Shown here: piece by piece, positions 16,245 through 25,002 of the stretch
How positions within the stretch are numbered: the first letter of the stretch is position 1
How the letters are laid out: each line of letters begins with the position of its first letter
Source: an uncultured Pseudomonadota bacterium
GTDB taxonomy: Bacteria > Pseudomonadota > Alphaproteobacteria > RF32 > CAG-239
Reading direction: 5' to 3'
Length of the DNA stretch: 27,266 nt
NCBI GenBank assembly: GCA_949295395.1
Contig: CASFLB010000005.1
Location: 1-27,266, forward strand
Made by a program: the position numbers and the translations under genes
Notes under the pieces: generated by a model
Seen by the model: only the letters and a program-made list of their open reading frames with translations
What the model was told of the DNA's origin: nothing
Databases searched by the model: none

Positions 16245-17977
16245 TATGATTCCTTTGCTGGTTTGTTGTTTTCTATTTTTGTGGTGTTATCAATTATTTT
16301 ATTTTCGCCGACACCATCCAAAAGTGATATTTCTTCGCTTTCTTCTTTTTCAAAAATCGGGTGGCGATTACTGTTTTCATCTTTGTGCATCGCCATTTTG
16401 GAAATATCAAGACCTTTTAAGTCTTCCGGACAAAAGACTTCTACCCTGTTACGGCCATTTTGTTTTGCTTTGTAAAGCGCTTCGTCGGCTGTTTTTATCA
16501 AGGTGTCAATGTTATCGGATATTTTTGATGAAGAAATACCTATACTTATTGTGAATTGTACGGTTCGACCATCGTCAGTTGGAACTCTTAATTCCGATAT
16601 TGTGTTACGCAATCGTTCCGCAACAACCTTGGCCATTTGTGCATCGACATCCGCTAAATAAATAACAAATTCTTCGCCACCGTATCGTGCCACGATATCG
16701 CCATCACGAAGTGCTTTGTCGCAAGCTGACGCTAATTCTATTAAAACCTTATCTCCGATTTTATGCCCATAGGTATCATTAACCCGCTTGAAAAAATCAA
16801 TATCGCTCATCAATACGCTATATATGCCGTTTGATTGCTGTGCTTGAGAAATCCGTTTTTTGACTTCCTCTTCAAAATACCTTCTGTTATATAATGACGT
16901 TAGCGGATCTCTAATCGCCTGATTCTTTAGCAAATCCTCTCTATTCTTGCGCGAGGTTATATCTTGAAAAGCAGCATAGAGAACAATATCGTAATTATAG
17001 TCTATCGTTGTCGCTGATGTTAAAAGCCAGAAAGGCGTATCACCGTTATAGCTTTTTACTAAGACCTCGAAATCCGACACCTCTTTTTCTTCTTCCAATC
17101 GCTCCGTTAAAACTGTCCGGTTATCCGAATCAGCAAAAAAGTCTTTTAATCGATAATGTTCTAATTCGCGCTCATCTATGCCAAAGAGTTTTATCGCATT
17201 CTTATTGGCCAAAATAATTCGGTCGTCACTTAGGCGTGATAAGATGATTGGAAAAGGTGACGATTTTATAATTTCTTTAATTCGAAGATTGTATTTCACA
17301 ATCTCTCGACGTGCGTTTTCAAGTTTGTTTGCCAAAAAATCGGCATTCATGGCAATATAAGCTATGGCCATTATGTTATAAAACAACGGAGAAATATACC
17401 AACTGTTTATAATTTCCCAGCTGCTGATGCCTAAAAAATTCTTTAGAAAAATAATTATTGTTATTAATGTACTAGCCGAAGCTGCTGTTAAAAAACCTGT
17501 TGCATGTCGGCGATGAAGCTGTGACCAAAACGCTATCGACATAATCAAAAAACCGGAAAAAATAAATATGGCCTGCATATTCGAAATGATGTAATTGTCC
17601 GGAAAGAAAAAAACAAAATAAACCGAAGCGATACTGCCGATGCTGCCCAAACCTACGATTATCGCCTTGGTGGCTTGATTATTTATCAAAATAACAAAAG
17701 CTCCGGCCGCTAAGCACAACATTGAAACCAGTGCCAATAAAAGCTGAATAAAGACTAATATATCAATTTGCTCACCTTTGGCATATTCGATGTTCATTTG
17801 AAAATTTGTGTATACCGTAATGAACTCAAAAACGATACCGGCATTTATATAACTCAATCCTTTTTTGTAAGGAAGTTTTCCGCGAGCAACCAATACTGTT
17901 GTCACCACAAATATCAAAAGCGATAATACCGTTATAATTCCATTTCCTGCCGAGGCAAAAATTTCTATATTTCCCAT
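16244..17977 (-). CDS. Membrane-bound PAS-GGDEF diguanylate cyclase
   Basis: 577 residues. Seven hydrophobic spans (about residues 8-215) form an integral-membrane sensor, followed by a short helix and a PAS-like domain (about 225-345; FPIILSRLSDDRIILANKNA, QDITSR at its end). A GGDEF domain (about 355-515) starts RDPLTSLYNRRYF and has the intact active motif GGEEF near residue 433. An inhibitory RxxD (RDGD) lies five residues before it, so it should make cyclic di-GMP from GTP under product feedback. An acidic 60-residue tail follows. No EAL domain is attached. Start: ATG 17977 with AGGG about 9 bases upstream. It heads the - strand run with the RNA methyltransferase, lipoprotein and transketolase. 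Confidence 0.92.
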   Translation of the reverse strand: MGNIEIFASAGNGIITVLSLLIFVVTTVLVARGKLPYKKGLSYINAGIVFEFITVYTNFQMNIEYAKGEQIDILVFIQLLLALVSMLCLAAGAFVILINNQATKAIIVGLGSIGSIASVYFVFFFPDNYIISNMQAIFIFSGFLIMSIAFWSQLHRRHATGFLTAASASTLITIIIFLKNFLGISSWEIINSWYISPLFYNIMAIAYIAMNADFLANKLENARREIVKYNLRIKEIIKSSPFPIILSRLSDDRIILANKNAIKLFGIDERELEHYRLKDFFADSDNRTVLTERLEEEKEVSDFEVLVKSYNGDTPFWLLTSATTIDYNYDIVLYAAFQDITSRKNREDLLKNQAIRDPLTSLYNRRYFEEEVKKRISQAQQSNGIYSVLMSDIDFFKRVNDTYGHKIGDKVLIELASACDKALRDGDIVARYGGEEFVIYLADVDAQMAKVVAERLRNTISELRVPTDDGRTVQFTISIGISSSKISDNIDTLIKTADEALYKAKQNGRNRVEVFCPEDLKGLDISKMAMHKDENSNRHPIFEKEESEEISLLDGVGENKIIDNTTKIENNKPAKES

Positions 17978-18137
17978 ATCATTTACCCTAAATTTCGGTC
18001 CTTTATTGTCAGCTTATACGATGTTTATTAATATAATTTAAAGGTTAATTCTTTTTTATTAAATTATAGATGGATTTTTATTAAAAAATACTATACTATA
18101 GTTTGTGTAGGTTTTTATTATGTTTTATGAGGTTTCT
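17978..18137. promoter_or_regulatory. Divergent promoter region between the GGDEF gene and the four-TM protein gene
   Basis: An AT-rich 160-base gap separates divergent genes. On the + strand, overlapping -10-like hexamers TATACT (18092-18097) and TATAGT (18097-18102) precede the ATG at 18138; the matching -35 is weak. No clear hairpin, operator or small ORF is seen. Confidence 0.4.
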
Positions 18138-19289
18138 ATGAGTTCTAATTTTAAGACAGCCCGCCATTTTAGTCATTTTTTCTCTCTTAACCTTGATAAA
18201 CTTCCAACCAAAAATTCTGACCGAATCGCTTTACGAATTCTTTATCCGGGGATTTTGTTTGGCCTTCTTTTGGCGTTACTTGGTCTTTTTGATTTAACCT
18301 CGTCTTATTTTCCTCTCGATGACGGTGCTCTTGAGTTGCCTCAAGTTGCGGTTGATGGCTGGTTCGCCTCTTGGTTCTTTGATGGGGCTATTTTTGTTAT
18401 TGGTTGCGGCATTGTCTTTAAGTTATTTTCTTCCTACCTTTGCTATCGTAAAATATTTTTTGACGGTAAAAATATAACCATTGTTGATCGTGTTCTCGGC
18501 GGCAAAAAAATTTCTTATAAAGAAAAACTCGAAAATTATGAAGGCGTTCAATTGCGAATCGAGTTTTTTCAATTCGGTTTTTGGAATCGTAATCGTTATA
18601 TTATTGAACTTCGTCATAAAAACATTCATAAAATTGCTCCTCTTTATATCTCTTTAAATGGGCGCAATATTCGTTCTATTTGGAAAGATTATGCCAAACG
18701 TCTTAACCTACCGGCACTTATGTTTCGTCATGGGGAACTTCTTAAAATTAATACTGAAGATTTAGATAAGCCTCTTTTGGCCTTGGCTCAAGAAGGAAAA
18801 ATTACGAGTTCGTTTGATATAAACCTACCTTTACCCAAAGATATTGTTCTTGTAAGAAAAAGAGATAAAAAAATCCTCAAGGTTCGTCATATATTATGGG
18901 ATGCTTATAATTTTATTCTCTTCTCCTTTTTACTGGTTTTGTGGGGAAGCCTTCTTTGGGGCGGCTTGTCTCAATTTATTAACCTAACAAGCTTTTTAAT
19001 TATGGCGGTTTTACTCTCATGGCTTTCTCTGCTCCATTTTCGACGTGATAAAATTGCCCTTAAAAAAAATAAAATCGTGATTGTTCACAAATTTCCATTC
19101 CTCAATTTTAAGAATGATGAACTTCTAAAAAAAGATATTGAGGCCATTGATGTTGTTCAAAATCCGGCAACCGGACGATACTTTTTATCAATATTTTCTA
19201 ATTCAAAAATGGTTATTTTCGGAAAGAAATTGTCGCTTGAAGATTTGAACTGGGTTCGTGCCTTTTTGATTCATGATATCATAAGATGA
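18138..19289 (+). CDS. Unrecognised four-span membrane protein, possibly with PH-like domains
   Basis: 383 residues. ATG 18138 is preferred over ATG 18120 because GAGG lies 5 bases before it. Two pairs of hydrophobic spans are visible (about 39-60 with 80-100, and about 258-280 with 285-302). Each pair is followed by a hydrophilic, beta-rich segment: about 105-180 after the first pair and about 310-375 after the second. The second segment ends in FGKKLSLEDLNWVRAFL. Two helices followed by a compact beta-segment, repeated twice, recalls membrane-tethered bacterial PH-like proteins, but this is a weak structural guess. It lies 90 bases before the YfgM-like gene on the same strand with no clear terminator between, so it may share a transcript with the envelope-assembly genes. 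Confidence 0.6.
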   Translation: MSSNFKTARHFSHFFSLNLDKLPTKNSDRIALRILYPGILFGLLLALLGLFDLTSSYFPLDDGALELPQVAVDGWFASWFFDGAIFVIGCGIVFKLFSSYLCYRKIFFDGKNITIVDRVLGGKKISYKEKLENYEGVQLRIEFFQFGFWNRNRYIIELRHKNIHKIAPLYISLNGRNIRSIWKDYAKRLNLPALMFRHGELLKINTEDLDKPLLALAQEGKITSSFDINLPLPKDIVLVRKRDKKILKVRHILWDAYNFILFSFLLVLWGSLLWGGLSQFINLTSFLIMAVLLSWLSLLHFRRDKIALKKNKIVIVHKFPFLNFKNDELLKKDIEAIDVVQNPATGRYFLSIFSNSKMVIFGKKLSLEDLNWVRAFLIHDIIR

Positions 19290-19379
19290 GCCTTATTGTT
19301 AAATTTTGCTTGGAATATTCCTCTTTTTCAATTATAACTATTTTAAATTTGTTGCCATTTATTCGATGAGGTTTTGATT

Positions 19380-20069
19380 ATGGATAAAAATAAAACGCCT
19401 TTTGACAGTACTGATGTCTTGTTTCAGGAAATTGATGATGAATTAAAACAAGAAAAAATGTTGAACTTTTGGAAAAAGTATGGGCTTTACGCCATGATTA
19501 TCATGGTTGTTTCGTTAACCTTAGCTGTTAGTTATGAAAGTATTCTTGCTTGGAAAAACAGAAAAGCTCAGTCTTGGTCTAACGCTTATGCTTACGCCTT
19601 TAATCTGCAAGTTCAAGGTGATTTTGATAAAAGTTTGGCCGTCTTTCAGGATATTGCCGATAAAAATAACGGCATCTTTCGGGATTTGGCACGCTTGCAA
19701 ATTGCCAATGGCTATTTTGAACAAGACAATGTTGCTAAGGGCGTTGAACTTCTTCAGGAATTTGTTAAAGATTCTGATGCTGATGAGAACTTGCGTCAAG
19801 CCGCTACTGTTAAACTTGCCTCTTATTTATTGGAACAAGCTCCCGCCAATCAAATTAATGCTTTGGTTGAACCTTTGATTTCTGCTCAGGGAGCTTGGGT
19901 CAATATTGCCAAAGAAATTCAGGCAATGTTGGCTATTCGAGAAAAGGATTTTGTAAAAGCTAAACAACTGTATCAAGAAATTCTTGATAATCCCGATAAC
20001 TTGCAAGACGGCATGAAAATCCGTGCTCAGGATATGATTGCCGTTCTTAATGAAGAAGTTGCACAATAA
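19380..20069 (+). CDS. YfgM-like membrane-anchored TPR protein
   Basis: 229 residues; ATG 19380 has GAGG 8 bases upstream, better than TTG 19374. A short cytoplasmic N-terminus with FQEIDDELKQEKMLNFWKKYG precedes one span (about 35-56). A periplasmic helical part follows with TPR-like units (SWSNAYAYAFNLQVQGDFDKSLAVF, then DLARLQIANGYFEQ). This is the TPR_21/YfgM plan: in E. coli YfgM binds the Sec translocon with the chaperone PpiD. Being directly upstream of bamB and der, as in many proteobacteria, strongly supports the assignment. Confidence 0.85.
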   Translation: MDKNKTPFDSTDVLFQEIDDELKQEKMLNFWKKYGLYAMIIMVVSLTLAVSYESILAWKNRKAQSWSNAYAYAFNLQVQGDFDKSLAVFQDIADKNNGIFRDLARLQIANGYFEQDNVAKGVELLQEFVKDSDADENLRQAATVKLASYLLEQAPANQINALVEPLISAQGAWVNIAKEIQAMLAIREKDFVKAKQLYQEILDNPDNLQDGMKIRAQDMIAVLNEEVAQ

Positions 20070-20102
20070 TTTTTTATAACTTTTTTTCGTCGGAGTGTTT
20101 CT

Positions 20103-21437
20103 ATGATTTATTCTAAAAATCTTAAAACTTGTGTTTTAATGCTCGCTTGTTTTTCTCTTGCCGGATGCGGACTTTTTGCTAAAGATAAGGTTTCGGTTGA
20201 AGGTGATCGTATCGCTTTTCTAGATGGTGAAAGTTTGCTCCAGCCCGATTTTAAACCCGGCAGTGTTAAGATTCAACTTCCGACTCCCGTGGCGAATCCG
20301 TCATGGTCTCAAAATGGCGGAAATTCTTTGCACAATATCGGACACCTTGAAAGTGCTGATGTTTTACAAGAGCTTTGGGATACAGGCTTTGGCGAGGGGA
20401 GCTCTAAACGTGATATTTTGTTAGCTTCTCCTGTTGTTTTTGATAAAACGATTTATACCATTGATGCGGAAGCTACCGTTACGGCCTTTCGAATCGATGA
20501 TGGCGAAGAACTTTGGGAACATGAAATTGAGCCGTCCACCGAAGGTGACAGCGATGCCTCAATGAAAGGCGCCGGACTTGCTGTTGATGCCAATCAGGTT
20601 TATGTAACAACCGGTTTTGGCAGTGTTTTGGCTCTCAATAAAGCTTCCGGTGAAGAGGTTTGGCGTTATGATGCCGGAATGCCTTTTCGTATAGCTCCAA
20701 CCGTTGCCAATAACTTTGTTTTTGCACAGACTATGGACAACACTCTTCTCGCTCTTAACGCTCAAAACGGAACTGAACTTTGGCGTTATCGCTCCATTCA
20801 AGAAAATACAACCTTAGCCGGTGGCGCAAGTCCTGCCTATGATGCCGAGCTTGACGTTGTTATTGCCGCTTTTTCTAACGGAGAACTTCGTGCCCTTAAG
20901 GCTAGCACGGGAACACCTCTTTGGTCTGTTCTTATGGTCTCGCGTAAACGTATGAATTCGCTGGCTTCAATTAACACAATTAAAGCTAACCCGATTATTG
21001 ACAATGGAATTGTCTATGCCGTTGGGAATAATCATATCATGATGGCTATTGATTTAAGAACTGGTATGCCGATTTGGGAAAGAGAAATCAGCTCAGTCAA
21101 TCAGCCGTGGGTGGCCGGAAAAGTTATTTATGTTCTCTCCAATGAAGCCGAGCTTATGGCTATTGAAAAAGCCTCGGGGCGTATTGTGTGGAACACTAAA
21201 ATTCCACTTGGGGAAAAACCTTCCGAACTTAGCGGCGCGTTTGCGACCGGTCCCGTTTTAACAGGGTATCGTTTGATTGTGACAACATCACAAGGTTATG
21301 CCTTTGCCGTATCGCCGTTTAGCGGAAAAATTCTTGGGTTCATTGACCTTGACGAGAATGTTTCTCTTGCTCCCGTTGTGGCTGAGAATACCGTGTTCTT
21401 CACAACCGATGATGCTGACCTCATTGCTTATCAATAA
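20103..21437 (+). CDS. bamB: Outer-membrane protein assembly factor BamB
   Basis: 444 residues; ATG 20103 has CGGAG upstream. The lipoprotein signal ends SLAGC (Cys22). The mature part consists of PQQ-like beta-propeller blades with recurring A-x-(D/N)-x-x-(T/S)-G-x-x-(L/I)-W motifs: RIDDGEELWEHE, NKASGEEVWRYD, NAQNGTELWRYR, KASTGTPLWSV, DLRTGMPIWERE and EKASGRIVWNTK. BamB docks on BamA and helps insert beta-barrel proteins into the outer membrane. It is slightly longer than the E. coli protein (392). It lies between the YfgM-like gene and der, the usual order. Confidence 0.95.
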   Translation: MIYSKNLKTCVLMLACFSLAGCGLFAKDKVSVEGDRIAFLDGESLLQPDFKPGSVKIQLPTPVANPSWSQNGGNSLHNIGHLESADVLQELWDTGFGEGSSKRDILLASPVVFDKTIYTIDAEATVTAFRIDDGEELWEHEIEPSTEGDSDASMKGAGLAVDANQVYVTTGFGSVLALNKASGEEVWRYDAGMPFRIAPTVANNFVFAQTMDNTLLALNAQNGTELWRYRSIQENTTLAGGASPAYDAELDVVIAAFSNGELRALKASTGTPLWSVLMVSRKRMNSLASINTIKANPIIDNGIVYAVGNNHIMMAIDLRTGMPIWEREISSVNQPWVAGKVIYVLSNEAELMAIEKASGRIVWNTKIPLGEKPSELSGAFATGPVLTGYRLIVTTSQGYAFAVSPFSGKILGFIDLDENVSLAPVVAENTVFFTTDDADLIAYQ

Positions 21438-21458
21438 TTGAAAAGGATTTTAGAGCTC

Positions 21459-22871
21459 ATGAGTATTAAAGCGGCCATCATCGGAAGACCTAATGTCGGA
21501 AAATCAACTTTGTTTAATCGTCTTGCCGGAAGAAAAATTGCCATTGTGCATGATCTTCCGGGAGTGACGCGTGATCGTAAAGTCACCGAAGGCAAGCTCT
21601 ATGACTTAAAGCTCACGATTGTTGATACCGCGGGTTATGAGTTTTCAACAGAAGATAATCTTGAACAAAGAATGTGGAAACAAACACAACGAGCCATTGA
21701 TGAAGCTGATGTTTGTCTTTTCTTGTTTGATGCCCGTACCGGACTTCATCCTTATGATGAACATTTGGCCGGCTTGGTTCGAGCCAGTCGCAAACCGGTT
21801 ATCTTGCTGGCCAACAAATGCGAAGGCAAAGAGCAAGAAGACAGCATTCATGAAGCTTATAAACTTGGTCTCGGGCAGCCTATTCCTTTTTCGGCCGAAC
21901 ATGGGCTTGGGCTTGATATTCTGTATCAGGCGCTGTTGCCTTTTGATAAAAAAGACAATCTTTCTTTTGAAGAGCAAGATGATGTTATTCGGGCTGAAAA
22001 TGACGGCTTGTCAGAAGAACAGATTGAAGCCAAAATTGATGAAGAATATCGTAAACGGCCAATTCAAATTGCCTTTGTTGGACGCCCGAATGTCGGTAAA
22101 TCTACTCTTGTTAATGCTCTTTTGAATGATGAAAGGATGTTAACCGGACCTGAGGCCGGTGTTACGCGTGATGCCATAACCTCCGACTGGGAATGGAAAG
22201 GACGAAAACTTAAACTGGTAGATACCGCCGGCTTGCGTCGCGCATCAAAAGTTGATTCTTCTCTTGAAAAGCTCTCAGCTGCCAGCACAAAACATGCTGC
22301 CTTTATGGCTCAGGTTGTGGTTTTGGTTCTTGATGCCGATGCCGTTCTTGACAAGCAAGATTTGACCATTGCGCGCAAAGTTCTTGATGAAGGACGCGCT
22401 CTCGTCATTGCCGTTAACAAATGGGATATTGCGAATCGTAAAGAAGCCCTTGATAAGCTTAATTACAAGCTTAAAACATCTTTGGCTCAGGCTGAAGGGG
22501 TTCCAACAGTCACCATTTCCGCACTCAAAAAAGAGGGGCTGGACAAGCTGATGTCTGCCGTCTTTAAAGTTTATGATCGCTGGAATATGCGCGTTCCGAC
22601 AGCTCCGCTTAATAACTGGTTTCAGGATATGATGGAGAATTGCCCTCCTCCGCTCGGAAAAAATAAACGTCGTATTAAACTGCGTTATATAACTCAAGCA
22701 AAAACCAGACCACCCGCTTTTTATATTTTTTCGAGTAATCCCGAAGGGCTTCCTGATTCTTATTTGCGCTATTTGACCAATAGTTTACGCGAAACTTTTG
22801 ATATGTGGGGGATTCCCTTGCGTATCACGGTTCGTAAAACCGGAAATCCTTACGCCTCAAAGAAAAATTAA
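21459..22871 (+). CDS. der: Ribosome-assembly GTPase Der (EngA)
   Basis: 470 residues. ATG 21459 is used; the frame also has a TTG at 21438 directly after the bamB stop, but it would add seven residues before the canonical start IKAAIIGRPNVGKST. Two complete GTPase domains in tandem are seen: GRPNVGKST and DTAG in each, with VTRDR and VTRDA switch motifs. The guanine-specificity motifs are NKCE (first domain) and NKWD (second). The C-terminal KH-like domain ends FDMWGIPLRITVRKTGNPY. Der acts in 50S subunit maturation in the cytosol. An acidic linker (about residues 160-190) joins the two G domains. Confidence 0.98.
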   Translation: MSIKAAIIGRPNVGKSTLFNRLAGRKIAIVHDLPGVTRDRKVTEGKLYDLKLTIVDTAGYEFSTEDNLEQRMWKQTQRAIDEADVCLFLFDARTGLHPYDEHLAGLVRASRKPVILLANKCEGKEQEDSIHEAYKLGLGQPIPFSAEHGLGLDILYQALLPFDKKDNLSFEEQDDVIRAENDGLSEEQIEAKIDEEYRKRPIQIAFVGRPNVGKSTLVNALLNDERMLTGPEAGVTRDAITSDWEWKGRKLKLVDTAGLRRASKVDSSLEKLSAASTKHAAFMAQVVVLVLDADAVLDKQDLTIARKVLDEGRALVIAVNKWDIANRKEALDKLNYKLKTSLAQAEGVPTVTISALKKEGLDKLMSAVFKVYDRWNMRVPTAPLNNWFQDMMENCPPPLGKNKRRIKLRYITQAKTRPPAFYIFSSNPEGLPDSYLRYLTNSLRETFDMWGIPLRITVRKTGNPYASKKN

Positions 22872-22872
22872 T

Positions 22873-22900
22873 TTGATTTTTGTTTCTTATGTTTTATAGT
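22873..22900 (+). promoter_or_regulatory. Putative promoter before the orphan 220-residue protein gene
   Basis: TTGATT (22873-22878), a 16-base spacer and TATAGT (22895-22900) lie just after der. This argues against the in-frame GTG at 22899 as a start, because it overlaps the -10, and for ATG 22932. Confidence 0.5.
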
Positions 22901-22931
22901 GGATTTAATATTACTTATTATTTCTACTATT

Positions 22932-23594
22932 ATGGATACAAAAAATTTATTAGTTGAAACCCAACTTTTAGCGGCGGAAATTCTATATAAGAATTATCCG
23001 ATTGCGTTGAAAATTGCGGACAATCTGCCCCAAGTTTACCTTGTAAAAAATGTGTTTTTTTCGTTTAAAAAGCAGATTGTTGATTTTGTTGTTTGGGCTG
23101 TTAAACTCTCTAAAAGCCGCTATGGTTCCTTTTTGATTCACTCCGGTTTTCGTTTGGATAGCCCTAGAATTAATTCTGCAGTTTTTCTTTCTTTTTCAGA
23201 GAAGGATATTCTTAAACGATTTCAAAATGGCGATTTTATTACACCTTATATGAGGCTGGAACACACTCATCAAGGGCGGCCTAGAATTACTGTTTTGGTG
23301 CAAATACGGAATACCTTTGATGCTCGAAAAGTCCTTCAGAAAACTTTTTCTCATTTGGAGGCTCCCTTTAGAGACATTCGTTTAATTATGTGTGTTTTGA
23401 AAAAAGAAAAAAGGTACTATTGGGCCGTCATAAAAAATGGAATAGCTTATGGGGTTAATATTAACGGAAAAGAAGCTCTTACCTTTCCTCTATGGCAAAT
23501 TCGAAAGATTTATTCTCTCGGAGAAAGAATCAACGCTGATTATCGCTTAAAAGTAGAGTCCGGCTTTCCGTGTTTAAAACATGTGAAAGCTTAA
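22932..23594 (+). CDS. Unrecognised 220-residue protein
   Basis: ATG 22932 is chosen; a GTG at 22899 is in frame but overlaps a likely -10 box. No strong ribosome binding site is seen. The protein is basic and aromatic-rich, with no clear signal peptide or membrane span. One moderately hydrophobic stretch lies near residues 35-60. The mid part alternates short hydrophobic strands and charged turns (RPRITVLVQIRNTF, RYYWAVIKNGIAYGVNINGKEALTFPLWQIRKIY), suggesting a beta-rich fold. I cannot assign a family. It has its own promoter and shares a terminator with the convergent DUF805 gene, so it is probably a single-gene unit. Confidence 0.55.
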   Translation: MDTKNLLVETQLLAAEILYKNYPIALKIADNLPQVYLVKNVFFSFKKQIVDFVVWAVKLSKSRYGSFLIHSGFRLDSPRINSAVFLSFSEKDILKRFQNGDFITPYMRLEHTHQGRPRITVLVQIRNTFDARKVLQKTFSHLEAPFRDIRLIMCVLKKEKRYYWAVIKNGIAYGVNINGKEALTFPLWQIRKIYSLGERINADYRLKVESGFPCLKHVKA

Positions 23595-23598
23595 AACT

Positions 23599-23634
23599 AA
23601 AAAAAGGTGTTAGATTATTTCTAACACCTTTTTT
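23599..23634. terminator. Bidirectional terminator, copy 1 of a duplicated hairpin
   Basis: A 9-bp stem GGTGTTAGA/TCTAACACC with loop TTATT lies at 23606-23628, with seven A before and six T after. It serves the 220-residue protein gene (+) and the DUF805 gene (-). The whole 23-base hairpin recurs exactly at 24188-24210. Confidence 0.9.
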
Positions 23635-23637
23635 GTT

Positions 23638-24144
23638 CTAGAGCATCATTTTGGTTGAAATAGCTCCGGCAATCGCCAAAACAAGAGCCACAAGCGGCAA
23701 CAGCAAAATGACATAAACGATTTTTTCTCCTATTGTCGCTGTCTTTTCTGCGGGATGTTCCCTCGTATCTCTAAGTAATATGTAAAAATAATATAATCCT
23801 AACAGAAATGTTATAAAATTATTTACCGTCAGATTATTTGTTAGAGCTTGCAACACAGAAGGAATAATAGAAATGGCCAATAATGTATAAATTCCTTTTC
23901 CGGCATCGTTAAAACGTCTGACCGTTAATGACATAATCGGAATATATGTGGCTAAAATATATAGTCCAAGTAAAAGAGCAAAAATCATATGAATTTTTGC
24001 TAAAAGCAAGAACAAGACGATGACAAGAAGATTGACCAGAAAAAATGACCAAAATTCTTTGCGGCTTGAATATCCTGAAATCGTAAAATATTCTTTATAG
24101 GCTTTTATAAAAGAAGATTTAAATCCTAAAATTGTTTCTTTCAT
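23638..24144 (-). CDS. DUF805-family membrane protein
   Basis: 168 residues with about four or five membrane spans. The family signatures are visible: an N-terminal SGYSSRKEFWSFFLVN (usually G-R-x-x-R-x-E-[FY]-W) and LTVRRFNDAGKG after the second or third span (usually RLHDxGxSG). DUF805 proteins are small integral inner-membrane proteins of unknown function. ATG 24144 has a strong GGAGG seven bases upstream. The gene stands alone between two identical terminator hairpins. Confidence 0.85.
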   Translation of the reverse strand: MKETILGFKSSFIKAYKEYFTISGYSSRKEFWSFFLVNLLVIVLFLLLAKIHMIFALLLGLYILATYIPIMSLTVRRFNDAGKGIYTLLAISIIPSVLQALTNNLTVNNFITFLLGLYYFYILLRDTREHPAEKTATIGEKIVYVILLLPLVALVLAIAGAISTKMML

Positions 24145-24185
24145 TATTTTCCTCCATTGTTTTTAATGGGATTTTGTTTCAAACA

Positions 24186-24214
24186 AAGGTGTTAGATTAT
24201 TTCTAACACCTTTT
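24186..24214 (-). terminator. Terminator of psd-pssA, copy 2 of the duplicated hairpin
   Basis: An exact copy of the 23-base hairpin at 23606-23628 lies six bases after the pssA stop on the - strand. The T-run on that strand is short (TTTGTTTG). It separates the phospholipid operon from the DUF805 gene. Confidence 0.75.
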
Positions 24215-24216
24215 CT

Positions 24217-25002
24217 TTATTTTTGAGACTGATATTCCCGACGGAATTTTAAGAAAAAGAGTATTCCAACCGGTATCGATAAGGCATAAAGCGCAACCAT
24301 TGTTCCTAAGGTTAACCATGGATTTGTTATCATCAGACTGACAAAGAAAATAACGATTATCATCAGCGGAATAAACATATAATCCGGCACACGCCATTTC
24401 TTTGTTGAAATGGTCGGGATGCGGCTTACCATAAGAAATGTGACAACGCACATCAAAATTGCACAATAGTTATTGTCTTTTAACCAGCTTAACTCTGGAT
24501 TATCAAATGAGAGCAATACCGGCATTATTCCTAAAGCGGCGGCAGCCGGAGCCGGAACCCCAACAAAAAAATGATGCCAATATTCGGGTTGTTCTTCTCC
24601 ATCGAGCATGGTGTTAAACCGAGCCAAACGCATGGCCATTCCGCAAGCAAACATCAAACAGAAAAACCATCCAAAACGCGGAAAATCGAACAAGGTCCAT
24701 TGATACATCAGAATCGCCGGCGCGACGCCAAAGCTTACAAAATCGGACAACGAATCGAGCTCAGCCCCAAACTTTGTCGACCCTTTTAACATACGCGCCA
24801 CACGACCATCCAATCCATCAAAAAAGGCCGCTAAAAAGATGCAAATTACGGCTTTTACCCATTCGGCTTGTACTGAATAGCGGATCGAAGTTACACCTGC
24901 GCAAAGGGCCAACATTGTGACAATGTTTGGTGCAATCTTGCGAAACGGCAACCCTTTTAATTTTTGATGTTGCTGTTTCAAATGATGTTGAAGTCTTTCC
25001 AT
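24217..25002 (-). CDS. pssA: CDP-diacylglycerol-serine O-phosphatidyltransferase
   Basis: 261 residues. It joins CDP-diacylglycerol and L-serine to form phosphatidylserine, the substrate of the Psd encoded just upstream. The CDP-alcohol phosphotransferase motif DG(x2)AR(x8)G(x3)D(x3)D is complete, from DGRVAR to LDSLSD (about residues 66-88). About seven hydrophobic spans mark it as the integral-membrane, Bacillus/alphaproteobacterial-type PssA, not the soluble E. coli type. The start overlaps the psd stop by one base (TAATG). Confidence 0.95.
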   Translation of the reverse strand: MERLQHHLKQQHQKLKGLPFRKIAPNIVTMLALCAGVTSIRYSVQAEWVKAVICIFLAAFFDGLDGRVARMLKGSTKFGAELDSLSDFVSFGVAPAILMYQWTLFDFPRFGWFFCLMFACGMAMRLARFNTMLDGEEQPEYWHHFFVGVPAPAAAALGIMPVLLSFDNPELSWLKDNNYCAILMCVVTFLMVSRIPTISTKKWRVPDYMFIPLMIIVIFFVSLMITNPWLTLGTMVALYALSIPVGILFFLKFRREYQSQK

